A DNA stretch of 64,000 bases from Intrasporangiaceae bacterium URHB0013 (GCA_000620545.1 JIBA01000003.1:1-64000); one strand, 5' to 3'; positions 51,289-61,756 are shown, numbered from the stretch's first letter. Made by a program: numbers and translations. Notes: generated from the letters alone by a model not told the origin.

Positions 51289-52527
51289 TCACAGTTTGCG
51301 GATACGTCTTAAGAAGACCATGTGTACCGTGAACCCCAGAAGTGGCGGGGCAAGGAGTGCCAGCATGATGCGATCTTGCTGTAGGGCTGGGAGTTGACCC
51401 CAAAGAGCAAGGACTGTCGCCATCAGAGCGGCCAGCCAGCCCAAAATGGCTGGGCCATGGCGTCTCTCGGCCATCAGGACCGTTCCAGTCCCGGTCAATA
51501 CAGCCATCAAAATCGACGAAATAAATGCGGCCATGGCCATGTTGCGACTGACGATGAAATCATCAGAAAAAACAATAGTGAGGGTCCAAGGCCCTAAAGC
51601 GTAAGACGCGGCGATGCCTAGCGCGAGAAGTGATAAAATGGCTGGTCCCGACGCCTGCGACAAGGCCCGTGGGAGCTTGCTTCCCTTAGCTGTGTGCTCC
51701 ATCAGCAATACTGCAACGGGGCCGGAGGCCACCATGATGGGAGCCCTAATCACGGTTATAGCGGCCAAGGCAGAGCCGAGGCCCGCGTCGGCAGCACGCC
51801 CAGAACTGGAGACGGCCAAAAAGGGGAAACCCGACATCAGAATTGCGCTGCACCCAGAGATTGCCATGGCTAACCCCATTCGATGATCCAAGCGCCCGGT
51901 TGCTCGCTCCGCGACAGCAGAGCGATACTCGCCCTTGAGGCACAGGAATGTCCAGGTGAGTCCGCCGCTGACTATTCCGAGCACCAATGCAACGTTGGTT
52001 GGCCTGAAGATCACTATAAGACACAAGGCGACGAACCTGACTAGGCTGTCTGCTAGAACGGCTACTCTTAGGTAGCCCCACTCGCCCCGGCCAGCGAGAA
52101 CGCCATTCATATGCCCTAAGAACACGTAGCTGGCGCAGCCAGTGGCTAGCACGGCGACCAACAAAGGCGCCGCCGGAATCGTGGCCTGAAGAAGAATGGC
52201 CCCTATTCCGTAGGTAACTCCAAAGGTTGCAATGGATACCACCAGAGCCATCGGCGGCATGCATGACCTCTCAGCCTTAGTTGTTCGCTTGGCGCTGGCA
52301 ACTCGGCGGGTGATCTCTTGCTGGTATCCATAAAGCAAACCGACCACGCCAAAGTACATCCCCCATTCCGCGGAGAAGTACGTGAACTGTGCAGGACCGA
52401 TGGCGCGTCCGACCCCGACGACTGCGGCCCAAGCAAAGAAGGCAGCCAAGATGCTGGCGCCCAGAAAACGGATGCGTGGGCGCCAAGCGTCAGCGTTCGT
52501 GGCAGCCCGCGACTCTTCCTCCGTCAT
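51289..52527 (-). CDS. Polysaccharide flippase-like (Wzx/MATE-type) membrane protein
   Basis: 412 residues with about 12 hydrophobic segments, the layout of PST/Wzx flippases (LGASILAAFFAWAAVVGVGR start, repeated TM pairs, short loops). It likely moves a lipid-linked glycan across the membrane. Codon use is AT-richer than the housekeeping genes. The ATG at 52527 overlaps the glycosyltransferase stop (ATGA), so it is translated from the same mRNA. The longer frame to 52596 is not supported. Confidence 0.72.
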   Translation of the reverse strand: MTEEESRAATNADAWRPRIRFLGASILAAFFAWAAVVGVGRAIGPAQFTYFSAEWGMYFGVVGLLYGYQQEITRRVASAKRTTKAERSCMPPMALVVSIATFGVTYGIGAILLQATIPAAPLLVAVLATGCASYVFLGHMNGVLAGRGEWGYLRVAVLADSLVRFVALCLIVIFRPTNVALVLGIVSGGLTWTFLCLKGEYRSAVAERATGRLDHRMGLAMAISGCSAILMSGFPFLAVSSSGRAADAGLGSALAAITVIRAPIMVASGPVAVLLMEHTAKGSKLPRALSQASGPAILSLLALGIAASYALGPWTLTIVFSDDFIVSRNMAMAAFISSILMAVLTGTGTVLMAERRHGPAILGWLAALMATVLALWGQLPALQQDRIMLALLAPPLLGFTVHMVFLRRIRKL

Positions 52528-53645
52528 CCCCGCCTCCCAGTATGACGGACACCGCTGGCACTCAAGCGATAGATATCCGCATGCCGCTTGGCGCAATCCT
52601 CCCAGCTGAACGCTTCTGATCTCGCTGCGCCTGCCACTGCAAATGCTGACGCCTCGAGTAACGCTGCGTCGATGCCCCTTGCAATGTCGATTGGATCATA
52701 GGGGTCGAAATAGGCGACCGCCTCCTGGCAAAGTTCGGGGATGGCCGCTCGCCTGGACGCTGCGATAGGGCAACCGCTAGCCATCGCTTCTAGAAGAGGT
52801 AGCCCAAAGCCTTCGTATAGACTCGGAAACGCCATGCACGCTGCGGATTTGTAGAGTTGGAGAAGGCTCCGTCGGGGCACGTTGCCCAAAACTGTTACCC
52901 AATTCGGCAAACCCGCAAAGTCTGAGTCAGAGCAACCTGTGAGCAAAAGGCGAAGTGCGGGACGCCGCGTTCGAAGTATTGAGATTGCCTGTATCAGTCG
53001 GTGGTGATTCTTGTGTGGCCAAGCGCGGGCAGGATAGAGAATGAAGTCTTCGCGTCCAGCCAAATTTGGGCGACCGGTGACGTCATGCCCTAGGGGCGCT
53101 ACATGAATCCGTGTTGGGTGCACGCCCAACTTGTCCACTATCTGCCGCTTGGAGAATTCACTTATGGTGATGATGGCTGTGGCACGAGAGGCCGGAATGT
53201 CATAGACGAATTGACGATACACCCTTTCTGCGCGACTGAAGAGCTCAGGCATGTCGAGATGTTGAACGTCATGAATCGTCACGACAGTATTAACTGCCTC
53301 CGGGGGCAATGGGGACTGAACCTGTAATGGGTAATGGATGACGTCCGCCTTCTGCATGGCATTTCGGGCTTTCAGCGAGAGGTTCATCGCGACAAGGGAC
53401 AGCAGGCGGCCTGCGCTTGAGGGTGAGCCCGTTGTAGGCACCAATATGCTGGAAGGCTGCCGCGCGAGAGCATCTTGACTCGGTGAAATTACTCTTAGTG
53501 TCAAACTTGGGTCTGTCGAGAGTCTATTGAGGAGTTGGCGAGTATAGACCTCACTGCCCCCCATCGCTCCGGCTACGAGCGTAGCTGCGCTGACAACGAG
53601 GCTCAGCGAAGGCGGGGGGGTCGCGTCGGTCACTCGTGCTCGCAT
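52524..53645 (-). CDS. Glycosyltransferase family 4
   Basis: 373 residues. GT-B fold: N-terminal GGSEVYTRQLLNRL, middle TIHDVQHLDMPELFS and ISEFSKRQIVDKLGV, C-terminal ILYPARAWPHKNHHRLIQAI and FPSLYEGFGLPLLEAMASGC, the E-x7-E motif. It is a retaining transferase using a nucleotide sugar at the cytoplasmic side. Operon with the flippase; divergent from the FkbM gene. AT-richer than average. Confidence 0.87.
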   Translation of the reverse strand: MRARVTDATPPPSLSLVVSAATLVAGAMGGSEVYTRQLLNRLSTDPSLTLRVISPSQDALARQPSSILVPTTGSPSSAGRLLSLVAMNLSLKARNAMQKADVIHYPLQVQSPLPPEAVNTVVTIHDVQHLDMPELFSRAERVYRQFVYDIPASRATAIITISEFSKRQIVDKLGVHPTRIHVAPLGHDVTGRPNLAGREDFILYPARAWPHKNHHRLIQAISILRTRRPALRLLLTGCSDSDFAGLPNWVTVLGNVPRRSLLQLYKSAACMAFPSLYEGFGLPLLEAMASGCPIAASRRAAIPELCQEAVAYFDPYDPIDIARGIDAALLEASAFAVAGAARSEAFSWEDCAKRHADIYRLSASGVRHTGRRG

Positions 53646-53685
53646 TCACTGATCCGCGCAGGCGGTGCCCTTGTAGGCTTCGGAT

Positions 53686-54645
53686 GTGACATCGTCCAAT
53701 GGAACGAATCTGGTTGGGGCGCGGCGCACGAGCGTCCGCGATGCCGTGCGCCAACTTCAGCAACGAGTTCGACGGCTCGTCTACACCGCAGACTATCGCG
53801 TACGGAGGGCGCTACATGCACAGCGCGACTGCCGCAGGCAGGTCCAAGGTGTGGACCTTTGGGTCCCGGCAGGCCACACTCTGCCTCTCTTCGCCAAGAT
53901 CTTTCCTGCGTATGGACAGAATCTTGTGCGGGTCGCCGCGTTCCTGGGTTGCGAGTTGGACCGCAAGCTCCGAATCATCGATGTAGGCTCAAACATCGGG
54001 GACTCTGCCCGACAGATCGCCGCATCCGTGGATTGCGAGGTTCTCTGCATTGAAGGAGACCCAGTTTGGCTGCCGTTCCTGCAGAAGAATACGCATGATC
54101 TTCCCGTCGTAATTGAACCTGTGTTTTTGAACGTGGGTGCGGCGAACGAAGCGGCCGTTGTTCGATCAGGCGGAACATCCAAATTGGTTCCCAGCGGCGG
54201 AGGTTCGCCCCCAATCAAGCTCTCGACGGTGGACGACGTGTTGAACCGGAATCGTGCTTTCAACGCGCCTGATCTAATCAAGTCGGATACCGATGGTTAC
54301 GACTGCCTGATCGTGTCAGAATTCCTGAGGGCAGGCATCGCCGGTGATCCGGTGATTTTCTTCGAGTACGATCCTTGGATGACTCAGACGACCGGGAATC
54401 CGGAGGCCGCGGGTGTCTGGGCGGAACTTTCAAATGCCCAGTATGAGCACGTCGTCGTGTGGGATAACTTTGGACATCTCTTAGGGACAGGGAGAGTTGG
54501 CGAAATGCTCCAGTTGGCCTCGTGTTTCGAGTCAAGTCGCAGGGAACGTGGGTACGATTACTGGGACGTGGCGGTCCTCAAGGACGATCAGGGTGGCCGT
54601 CTGGCAAGACTGCGCGCACATCTTGAAGGTGAGGAGTATCGGTGA
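53686..54645 (+). CDS. FkbM-family methyltransferase
   Basis: 319 residues from [20 protein letters not shown] is the SAM-binding motif [16 protein letters not shown] motif II, and [20 protein letters not shown] the FkbM acidic motif. It probably methylates a sugar of the surface glycan. It overlaps gmd by GTGA, so the two are translated together. Codon use is intermediate, AT-richer than gmd. Confidence 0.85.
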   Translation: MTSSNGTNLVGARRTSVRDAVRQLQQRVRRLVYTADYRVRRALHAQRDCRRQVQGVDLWVPAGHTLPLFAKIFPAYGQNLVRVAAFLGCELDRKLRIIDVGSNIGDSARQIAASVDCEVLCIEGDPVWLPFLQKNTHDLPVVIEPVFLNVGAANEAAVVRSGGTSKLVPSGGGSPPIKLSTVDDVLNRNRAFNAPDLIKSDTDGYDCLIVSEFLRAGIAGDPVIFFEYDPWMTQTTGNPEAAGVWAELSNAQYEHVVVWDNFGHLLGTGRVGEMLQLASCFESSRRERGYDYWDVAVLKDDQGGRLARLRAHLEGEEYR

Positions 54646-55661
54646 GCCGGATCGCAATGATCACCGGCATCACCGGGCAGGACGGCTCGTACCTTGCGGA
54701 GTTCCTCCTGGCCAAGGGATACGAGGTGCACGGGCTGATCAGGCGAGCCTCGACGTTCAACACGACCCGCATCGATCATCTTTACGTCGACCCACACGAG
54801 TCCGAGGCCAAGCTCTTCCTCCACTACGGAGACATCACCGATGGCTCCCGGCTCGTGACGCTGCTTGCTCAGGTGCGGCCGGACGAGGTCTACCACCTTG
54901 CCGCACAGTCGCACGTGCGGGTCAGTTTCGACGAGCCGGAGTACACCGGTGACACGACCGGGCTGGGCACGATCCGACTGCTCGAGGCGATCCGCATGAT
55001 CGGACTGCAGTGCCGCTTCTACCAGGCATCGAGCTCGGAGATGTTCGGGGCGGCGGCACCGCCCCAGAACGAGGAGACGCCGTTCTATCCACGGAGCCCC
55101 TACGGGGCTGCCAAGGTCTACAGCTACTGGGTCGCCCGAAACTACCGCGAGGCCTACGGGCTGTTCGCTGTGAATGGCATCCTCTTCAACCACGAGAGCC
55201 CGCGCCGGGGCGAGACCTTTGTGACCCGGAAGGTCACCCGCGCGGTCGCACGGATCAAGGCAGGACTAGAGAGCGAGGTCTACCTCGGAAACCTCGATGC
55301 CGTTCGCGACTGGGGGTACGCACCCGAGTTCGTCGAAGCGATGTGGTTGATGCTCCAACACGACGAGCCGCGCGACTACGTCGTGTCGACGGGCAGCGCC
55401 TACTCGGTTCGCGACTTCGTCCGGTTCGCTTTCGAGCATGCCGACCTCGACTGGCAGGAGCACGTTCGTTTCGATGAGCGTTACCTCAGACCAACCGAGG
55501 TGGATGCGCTCATCGGCGACTCGTCCGTCGCGAAGTCCGTGCTGGGTTGGGAGGCTTGCGTCCACACGCCGGATCTGGCGCGGATCATGGTTGACGCCGA
55601 CCTCAAGGCCCTCGAGACCGAAGGCTCTGCGTGGGTTCATCGAGCGTGGGCCCATGACTGA
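54642..55661 (+). CDS. gmd: GDP-mannose 4,6-dehydratase
   Basis: 339 residues. NAD(P) motif [15 protein letters not shown] (9-23), active-site SSSEMFG with E133, and Y154-x3-K158 (SPYGAAKVY), with [16 protein letters not shown], all typical of Gmd. It converts GDP-mannose to GDP-4-keto-6-deoxymannose, the first step to GDP-fucose or GDP-rhamnose-type sugars. It lies with a GT2 and fcl in the same operon, so GDP-L-fucose is the likely product. Confidence 0.95.
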   Translation: MSRIAMITGITGQDGSYLAEFLLAKGYEVHGLIRRASTFNTTRIDHLYVDPHESEAKLFLHYGDITDGSRLVTLLAQVRPDEVYHLAAQSHVRVSFDEPEYTGDTTGLGTIRLLEAIRMIGLQCRFYQASSSEMFGAAAPPQNEETPFYPRSPYGAAKVYSYWVARNYREAYGLFAVNGILFNHESPRRGETFVTRKVTRAVARIKAGLESEVYLGNLDAVRDWGYAPEFVEAMWLMLQHDEPRDYVVSTGSAYSVRDFVRFAFEHADLDWQEHVRFDERYLRPTEVDALIGDSSVAKSVLGWEACVHTPDLARIMVDADLKALETEGSAWVHRAWAHD

Positions 55662-56439
55662 GCGCGGCACGGTCCTGGCGGTCGTTCCCACACTCGGCGA
55701 GCGGGTCGACACCCTCGGACCCGCCCTCGCCAGTGTCCGCGCCCAGGAGGGCGTCGACGTCCGGCTCGTCGTCGTGGTGCCTCCTGCTGCTGACGAGGCG
55801 CGTCTCATTGCCGCCGAACACGGCGCCATCGTGGTCGACGATCCGAAACGTGGTCTGTCGGCCGCTGTCAACGTGGGCATCGCCGAAGCGGACGGCGAGG
55901 CGTACTTCTCGTGGATCGGCGACGATGACGAGCTTCACCCTGACGGCCTGCGGAGCCTCGTCGACCTTCTCGAGGCAGATCCTGGCGCGGTCGTGGCCTT
56001 CGGTGCCTGCGACTACATGGATGATCGAGGCGAGATCTTCGCGGTGAGCCGCGCAGGCAAATGGGCGCGAAGGGTGTTGGCATGGGGCCCGGACCTCATC
56101 CCCCAGCCCGCTTCGCTCACAAGGCTTTCGGCGATGCGCGCCGTCGGGGCGTACGACGAGACCCTGCGGTTCGTGATGGACCTCGACATGTTCCTCCGCC
56201 TGCGCCGACGCGGCCGCTTTGTCACGACCGGCAGGCGCGTCGCGAAGTATCGATGGCACCCCGACGCCCTCACCGTCGCGAACCGTGACCTGTCCATCTC
56301 CGAGGGTGACAGCGTCCGTCGACGGCACCTCCCCGTGCGCGTGAGACCGCTGGCGTTGCTGTGGGAACGTCCTGTGCGCCTTGCGATCAACCTGGTGTCC
56401 GACCAGCTCTCGCGACGAGCCCGAAGGCGGCGGACGTGA
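55654..56439 (+). CDS. Glycosyltransferase family 2
   Basis: 261 residues. GT-A fold: [36 protein letters not shown] and [16 protein letters not shown] (the DxD-type metal site, here DDDE). C-terminal [17 protein letters not shown] is the usual acceptor-side motif. It likely transfers fucose or another sugar made by this locus. The start overlaps the gmd stop by 8 bp and its stop overlaps the fcl start (GTGA). Confidence 0.87.
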   Translation: MTERGTVLAVVPTLGERVDTLGPALASVRAQEGVDVRLVVVVPPAADEARLIAAEHGAIVVDDPKRGLSAAVNVGIAEADGEAYFSWIGDDDELHPDGLRSLVDLLEADPGAVVAFGACDYMDDRGEIFAVSRAGKWARRVLAWGPDLIPQPASLTRLSAMRAVGAYDETLRFVMDLDMFLRLRRRGRFVTTGRRVAKYRWHPDALTVANRDLSISEGDSVRRRHLPVRVRPLALLWERPVRLAINLVSDQLSRRARRRRT

Positions 56440-57398
56440 CGTCGGAACTGGCCCCGCTCGACCGGGAAGATTCCTTCTACGTCGCTGGACACCGCGGCTT
56501 GGCCGGCGGGGCGATCTGGCGCCATCTTGAGGCCTCGGGTTTCACGAACCTCGTCGGGCAGACCTCGAGCGAGTTGGACCTGCGCGATCGCGATGCCGTG
56601 TTCGCCTTTTTCGAGGCGGTCCGACCTCGCCATGTCGTCATGGCTGCTGCCCGCGTCGGTGGCATCCTGGCGAACAGCACTCGCCCAGTCGACTTCCTCT
56701 CCGACAATGTGCGCATCCAAGTCAACGTTCTCGACGCAGCTCATCGATACGGCGTGGATCGGCTTCTGCTGCTTGGATCCTCGTGCATCTACCCCAAATT
56801 CGCAGAGCAGCCCATCAAGGAGTCCTCCCTGCTTACAGGCGAGCTCGAGCCGACGAACGACGCGTACGCGATAGCCAAGATCACGGGTGTCATGCACGTC
56901 CAGGCGATGCGGCGACAGCATGGGCACCACTGGGTCAGCGCCATGCCCACGAACCTCTACGGGCCCGGTGACAACTTTGACACCGACTCGTCCCACGTGC
57001 TCGCCGCCTTGATTCGCCGATTCGACGATGCTGTCCGCGCAGGGACGTCGACGGTGACCAACTGGGGTACGGGATCACCTCGTCGTGAGTTCCTCCATGT
57101 CGATGACCTCGCGTCGGCGGTGCTGCACCTCCTCGAGAACTATGACGAGCCTTCCCCGATCAACATCGGCACGGGTAAGGACCTCACGATCCGCGAGCTG
57201 TCCGACTTGGTGGCAGAGGTCGCCGGCTACAGGGGAACGGTCGAGTGGGACGACAACAAGCCGGACGGCACGCCTCGCAAGCTGCTCGACGTTTCCCGGC
57301 TGGAGGAGCTGGGCTGGCGACCGGACGTAGAGCTGCGTCCCGGGGTGGAGCAGGCCTATGCCTGGTATGCCGCCCACCGTGACTCGGCGCGCCACTAG
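56436..57398 (+). CDS. fcl: GDP-L-fucose synthase
   Basis: 320 residues from GTG. NAD(P) motif GHRGLAGGAI (18-27), RVGGILAN, active-site LGSSCIYPK with Cys117 and Y144-x3-K148 (DAYAIAKITG), and NLYGPGDNF. This epimerase-reductase turns the Gmd product into GDP-L-fucose. Its presence with gmd makes fucose in the surface polymer very likely. Last gene of the gmd operon. Confidence 0.94.
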   Translation: MTSELAPLDREDSFYVAGHRGLAGGAIWRHLEASGFTNLVGQTSSELDLRDRDAVFAFFEAVRPRHVVMAAARVGGILANSTRPVDFLSDNVRIQVNVLDAAHRYGVDRLLLLGSSCIYPKFAEQPIKESSLLTGELEPTNDAYAIAKITGVMHVQAMRRQHGHHWVSAMPTNLYGPGDNFDTDSSHVLAALIRRFDDAVRAGTSTVTNWGTGSPRREFLHVDDLASAVLHLLENYDEPSPINIGTGKDLTIRELSDLVAEVAGYRGTVEWDDNKPDGTPRKLLDVSRLEELGWRPDVELRPGVEQAYAWYAAHRDSARH

Positions 57399-57445
57399 CC
57401 ACCGGGCGCCAACGGCTCACGTCCGAACACGACGTGCGGCTCGGG

Positions 57446-57826
57446 TCAGGGGTGCTTCGACGACTGCGCGTCGGTCTCGTGCGTTGCGTCTCGGGGCTCG
57501 GTCTCAAGGCGCAGCAAGGCGGCATCCTCGGCGACGCGGAGCAACCGCTTCTCGAGCCGCCCCATCTCTGCGGTGAGCTGGATGAGAATGAGCAGCAGGC
57601 CGAGGAAGCCGATGAAGAAGAGGAGGTTGAGCGGCACGGCTACGCCGGTCACGCGAGCAGCCCAGTCAAGCGCCCCGGGCGCAAGTGCCATCAGTGTGGT
57701 GATCACTCCGACGAGTGTCCAGATGACGGCGAACCGACCTCGGATGTAGCGACGCCTGACCATCTCGAAGATGGTGAGGACCACGAGCGCTGCCCCGGCA
57801 AGCGCGAGACCGAAACCACCGGTCAC
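57446..57826 (-). CDS. DUF2304 membrane protein
   Basis: 126 residues, three hydrophobic segments (about 5-20, 34-50, 65-85) and a coiled, charged C-terminus (LTAEMGRLEKRLLRVAEDAALLRLE). DUF2304 proteins are usually encoded beside a polyprenyl-phosphate glycosyltransferase, as here. Start is GTG at 57826, overlapping the stop of the transferase gene (GTGA). Probably a partner of that enzyme. Confidence 0.83.
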   Translation of the reverse strand: MTGGFGLALAGAALVVLTIFEMVRRRYIRGRFAVIWTLVGVITTLMALAPGALDWAARVTGVAVPLNLLFFIGFLGLLLILIQLTAEMGRLEKRLLRVAEDAALLRLETEPRDATHETDAQSSKHP

Positions 57827-58581
57827 GGCAGCACACCGCCCGTGACGGGTTTGGCCCGCACCATGCCGAGGAAGACGCTTGCTATGGCGCGCCCGGCGTA
57901 GCCGATGGACGAGACCGTGCTTTGGCTCGGCTGGCCACCGACCCGTTGGCGCATGGCAACACCGACCTCGCCGACCCGGAGACCGGACCGACGAGCGAGG
58001 ACGAGGGACTCCACGGTGTCACCGAGGTACTCGCACGGGTAGTGCTCGGCGAACAGGTGGACCGCAGGCTTGGAGAACGCGCGGTAACCCGACGTCGAGT
58101 CGGTCAGGGTGCCGTCGACGACCGCGCTCATGAGCTTGGCAACCAGGCGCATCGAGGTGCCGCGCACGAGGTTGACGTCGTAGCCTTCCCCAGAGCTGAA
58201 GCGGCTGCCGATCGCGATGTCGAGATACGAAGTCGCATCGATGAGTGCTTGAGCCTGAGAGGCGACGTGCTGCCCGTCCGCGTCGATCTGTACGACGACG
58301 TCGTAGCACTGCGATGCGGCATACCGGAATCCAGTGCGCATGGCGCCGCCGACGCCCATGTTGAAGGGGTGCCGGGCCACCTTCACCGGGAAGCGTCGCG
58401 CGATGGCCGCAGTGGCGTCGACGGATCCGTCATCAACAACCAGGACGTCGCCTGCCGGAAGGGCGTCGAGAACCTCGGCCAAGACCATCGCGATGGATTG
58501 CGCCTCGTTGTAGGCGGGCATGACGACGAGCACTCGCGGCCCGGCCGTCGGCCTCTCGGCACCCTGCGTTCGCTGTGTCAT
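57823..58581 (-). CDS. DPM1-like family 2 glycosyltransferase
   Basis: 252 residues. VLVVMPAYNEAQSIAMVLAE, VLVVDDGSVDAT, GVGGAMRTGFRYA and VVQIDADGQHV (DxD) are the dolichol/polyprenyl-phosphate mannose synthase pattern. There is no long membrane tail; the DUF2304 neighbour may provide it. It would make a polyprenol-phosphate sugar, the donor used by membrane mannosyltransferases such as those at 46772 and 58813. Confidence 0.88.
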   Translation of the reverse strand: MTQRTQGAERPTAGPRVLVVMPAYNEAQSIAMVLAEVLDALPAGDVLVVDDGSVDATAAIARRFPVKVARHPFNMGVGGAMRTGFRYAASQCYDVVVQIDADGQHVASQAQALIDATSYLDIAIGSRFSSGEGYDVNLVRGTSMRLVAKLMSAVVDGTLTDSTSGYRAFSKPAVHLFAEHYPCEYLGDTVESLVLARRSGLRVGEVGVAMRQRVGGQPSQSTVSSIGYAGRAIASVFLGMVRAKPVTGGVLP

Positions 58582-58812
58582 CCCTACCCCGTCGGTCGTG
58601 TGCGCCGCCCCCGGCGGATCCGTCCGCGCTCATGGTGCACCGAGCCTCGGCCCCATGTCCGGGAAACGGACATATCCGTGACACGCGTGCGTCCCAGAGG
58701 TCAAAGACCTGACGTCGGGAACTGAATCGCCTAGGCTCGCGCCGTCTCCGCCTGCCGCCGATCAACGGCTTGCCAGCGGGAGGCTCGATCAGCGCTCGTC
58801 GGAGGGGACCAC

Positions 58813-60096
58813 ATGCGCGAGGAAGGCCATTCGCAGCTGACGCGAGCGGCGGAGTCGAAGCCTGCGGCCACCTCGGCGCCGAGGCGACGCGTGCTCGACG
58901 AAGCGCGCGCCTGGCTCCTGCGCTGGTGGGTGCCGCTCTCGATCTTCGCGGCTTCCCGCATCGTCGACACCGTGTTCCTTGCGATCGCTGCTGAGGACCA
59001 GGTCGCACTGAACCGGACTCGCCTCGACTATTACGTGTACGAGCCGACTCCGGCCGACTCTGGCTACTCGGGCATCGTCTCCAACTGGGACGCTCAGTGG
59101 TATCGCAGGATCGCGACGGACGGGTACGAGCTTCCTGTTCCGGGAGCCAGCGCCGCGGATACCAGAAACACGCTGTGGACGTGGGCATTTCCCCCGGCGT
59201 ACCCCATGATCGTCCGGCTCCTCATGACTGTGACGTCTCTGTCGTTCCCGATTGCGGCGACCATCGTGAGCTGCCTGGCAGGGGCGGCTGCGATGGTGCT
59301 CATGTACCGCCTCGTGGTGCGCACCGGCGGCCCTTTCCTCGCTGGTGTCACGGTCCTGTTCTCGTCCTTCTTCGTCAGTGCGCCCCTGCTGCAGATCGGC
59401 TACAGCGAGGCACTCGCTCTGCTCTTCCTCATGGCGGCTCTCAACTTCATGGTGGACCGGCACTATCTGTGGGCCACGGCGGCCGTGCTGGCGCTGTCCA
59501 TGACGCGCCTGGTGACGCTGCCCTTCCTGCTGGTCGTGGTCGTACACGCCTATCTGCGCTTCCGGTCGGAGGGCGCGTTCTGGCGTCACAGGCGCACGGA
59601 AGCAGCCTCGCTCGCGCTGGCGGGGGTGATGAGCATCTTCGGGCTCTTCTCGTGGATGCTCCTCGCGTCGGTCTTCATCGGGACCGATGCCGGCATGGAG
59701 CGCAGTGCGGGACAGCGGAGTCTCTACCTCGGCTGGTTCGAGGACGCGTACCACCTGTTCGGTCTGGCGGGCCCCCTCATGGTGGGCTGCTTCCTGCTGT
59801 TGGTCGCGCTGTCCATGCTCGTCCCGAGGGCTCGCGTGTGGGCGCCGGAGCTGCGGGCCTGGTCGGCCGCGTATCCCGCGTTTCTGCTTGCCATGACGCC
59901 GATCCTCCCGGCCGTCCTGCGCTACCTGCTGCTGGCGCCCACCCTGCCGGTGCTCCTCGCGGGAACTCCTCGGGAGCCGACTCGGCGCAACGTCCTCTGG
60001 GTCGCTGCGGTCCTGGTGCTTCTTGTGTTGTGCCAGCGCTGGTATGCGGCGAATATTATCGTGGTATGGACGACGGATATGCGTCCCGCACCCTAA
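58813..60096 (+). CDS. PIG-V-like membrane mannosyltransferase, paralog of 46772-48049
   Basis: 427 residues. SNWDAQWYRRIATDGYELP and TLWTWAFPPAYPM match the same blocks of the gene at 46772 nearly word for word, followed by about ten membrane segments. ATG at 58813 after GGAGGGG. It lies next to the DPM1-like transferase, divergent from it, so it may use its product. Function beyond the family is inferred. Confidence 0.82.
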   Translation: MREEGHSQLTRAAESKPAATSAPRRRVLDEARAWLLRWWVPLSIFAASRIVDTVFLAIAAEDQVALNRTRLDYYVYEPTPADSGYSGIVSNWDAQWYRRIATDGYELPVPGASAADTRNTLWTWAFPPAYPMIVRLLMTVTSLSFPIAATIVSCLAGAAAMVLMYRLVVRTGGPFLAGVTVLFSSFFVSAPLLQIGYSEALALLFLMAALNFMVDRHYLWATAAVLALSMTRLVTLPFLLVVVVHAYLRFRSEGAFWRHRRTEAASLALAGVMSIFGLFSWMLLASVFIGTDAGMERSAGQRSLYLGWFEDAYHLFGLAGPLMVGCFLLLVALSMLVPRARVWAPELRAWSAAYPAFLLAMTPILPAVLRYLLLAPTLPVLLAGTPREPTRRNVLWVAAVLVLLVLCQRWYAANIIVVWTTDMRPAP

Positions 60097-60120
60097 GTAC
60101 AGCTGAGCGACAGGCCCTTT

Positions 60121-61677
60121 CTATCGTGGCGCGGCGAAACTGATGTTGCAGACTGGCTTGCTCGGGCCGAAGGTGATCGATATGCAATTAGCCCTCGGCG
60201 TGTAGGGCGCAATGTCACCGGCGTAGCCCTCGCGGCTCCATTGCTCAAGCTGCTTCGCCAAGTACGCGCTGAAGGCATCCGAAATCACGGCAGCCGGCAG
60301 TGTCGAGACGTCGACGCTCGTTCCCACACGGAGATACCTGGCCATGGAAAGGGCCCGTTCCTGATCGTTAAGAGCATCATATGGTTGCAGCACGACAAGT
60401 TGCGGGGCCTTCGCATGGATCGCCTGTGTGACAGCCGCAAGTTCGCGCTGGAACGCAACGGTAGAGCTCTGGTTGATCCTGGCCATTCCTAGTGCGGTGG
60501 CTGATCCCGCCACGACGGAGAGCACCAAGAAGGACCAAGCCGCCCAGCGCCAAGGCCCTGGAAAGGGCGAAGGCTCACGGTGTCGAGGCGTGACCATGTG
60601 AAAGACCATCGCCCAAATGACCAGGCATGCAAGGTTGAGAGGGTTGAGGTATCGTCCGGTCTCGGCGTTTCCAGAGTAGAAGGCGATCTGAACCAAACAG
60701 AAACCAACCACCGTCGCAGTCAGTGCCACCAGCGATCGACTAAGCTTCTGGGGAACCAGAATGCTCAACAGGCCTACGATAGCCAATGAGAAGATCATCC
60801 CGTTGGTCCACCCAAGTTCCCGCAGGGCAAAAGACGTCCAACTAAGTAACGAGCCGGCATTCCGCTCTGCTAAGTATTGTGCGCCCTCGTGTTGCAAGAA
60901 CCACATGATCGCGCCTATATTAAGTGCTGCGAGGGCCATGGCGCCAGCGAAGACACGCCAATCTCGCTGCCGCAATCGGCGAATGCGGAAGAGTATTACG
61001 AATCCAACAAGTAGCAGTGCGGCCGCCAAGACAAAGTTCTCCTTGAACAGCCCTGCCGCCGCGAGTAGAGAGACGCCTGGCCAGGCTCGCCAAAGGGCCC
61101 ACCCACGCGAGTATGCGCGAACCACGATGGCGCCCCCCGCGACAAGCACGGGCATGGCATAAGCTTCGGCGGCACCGAGCCTTGTCCAGGGCTCAAAGGG
61201 CAACCCCAGCAGGAAGACTGCCACAACGAGCGCCGCTGGGAAGGGGTTGATGAGCCTTGTGACGACGTAATAGGCAGCAAACGCCGTGACGCTCAGCAGC
61301 AAGAACCGGTCGAGGTACCACAATGTTGGGTACCCGCCTGCCCATGCGCACTCGAAGACATAGGCAACCCAGAAGCCTGGGCGAAATCGTCCGTTGCCTT
61401 CGGGGAAGTGCTCAAGGACAGCGTTCGGGATCTCGGCGATTGATAGCCGCCCTTGGCCCCCCAGCATCTCGACGATGATGTGGTCGTCCACCGCCCCGAA
61501 CCGAGCCCAAAGGTTTGGCCAGGAGACCGCGAGAAGGAGCGACTCAAGGAGCAAGATGCCGCTCCACCAAAGTGCTCGTGGGCAGGGTGCTGAGGCGCTG
61601 TTACGACGCCACCACAGCCGCGCATGCTGAATCTGAGCGCGACTGCTGTTAATCCGTGGCGTTGGCGTCTGATCCAT
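60121..61677 (-). CDS. Large polytopic membrane protein, glycan-locus type
   Basis: 518 residues. About 10 hydrophobic segments in the first 430 residues, then an extracellular C-terminal part (about 430-518) with a pair of cysteines (RANCISITFGPSKPVC). The early loop FGAVDDHIIVEMLGG resembles the acidic loop 1 of GT-C enzymes, so it may be a polyprenol-dependent glycosyltransferase; this is not certain. Visibly AT-richer than the genes around it. ATG at 61677 chosen; the longer frame lacks family-like sequence. Confidence 0.6.
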   Translation of the reverse strand: MDQTPTPRINSSRAQIQHARLWWRRNSASAPCPRALWWSGILLLESLLLAVSWPNLWARFGAVDDHIIVEMLGGQGRLSIAEIPNAVLEHFPEGNGRFRPGFWVAYVFECAWAGGYPTLWYLDRFLLLSVTAFAAYYVVTRLINPFPAALVVAVFLLGLPFEPWTRLGAAEAYAMPVLVAGGAIVVRAYSRGWALWRAWPGVSLLAAAGLFKENFVLAAALLLVGFVILFRIRRLRQRDWRVFAGAMALAALNIGAIMWFLQHEGAQYLAERNAGSLLSWTSFALRELGWTNGMIFSLAIVGLLSILVPQKLSRSLVALTATVVGFCLVQIAFYSGNAETGRYLNPLNLACLVIWAMVFHMVTPRHREPSPFPGPWRWAAWSFLVLSVVAGSATALGMARINQSSTVAFQRELAAVTQAIHAKAPQLVVLQPYDALNDQERALSMARYLRVGTSVDVSTLPAAVISDAFSAYLAKQLEQWSREGYAGDIAPYTPRANCISITFGPSKPVCNISFAAPR

Positions 61678-61756
61678 GCGAGGGCACACTAGCTGTCTCA
61701 GTCGACGGCAGGTGGCATCCTGCTTTGTGCCGTCATGTCGAGCTTTCGTCAGTGAG

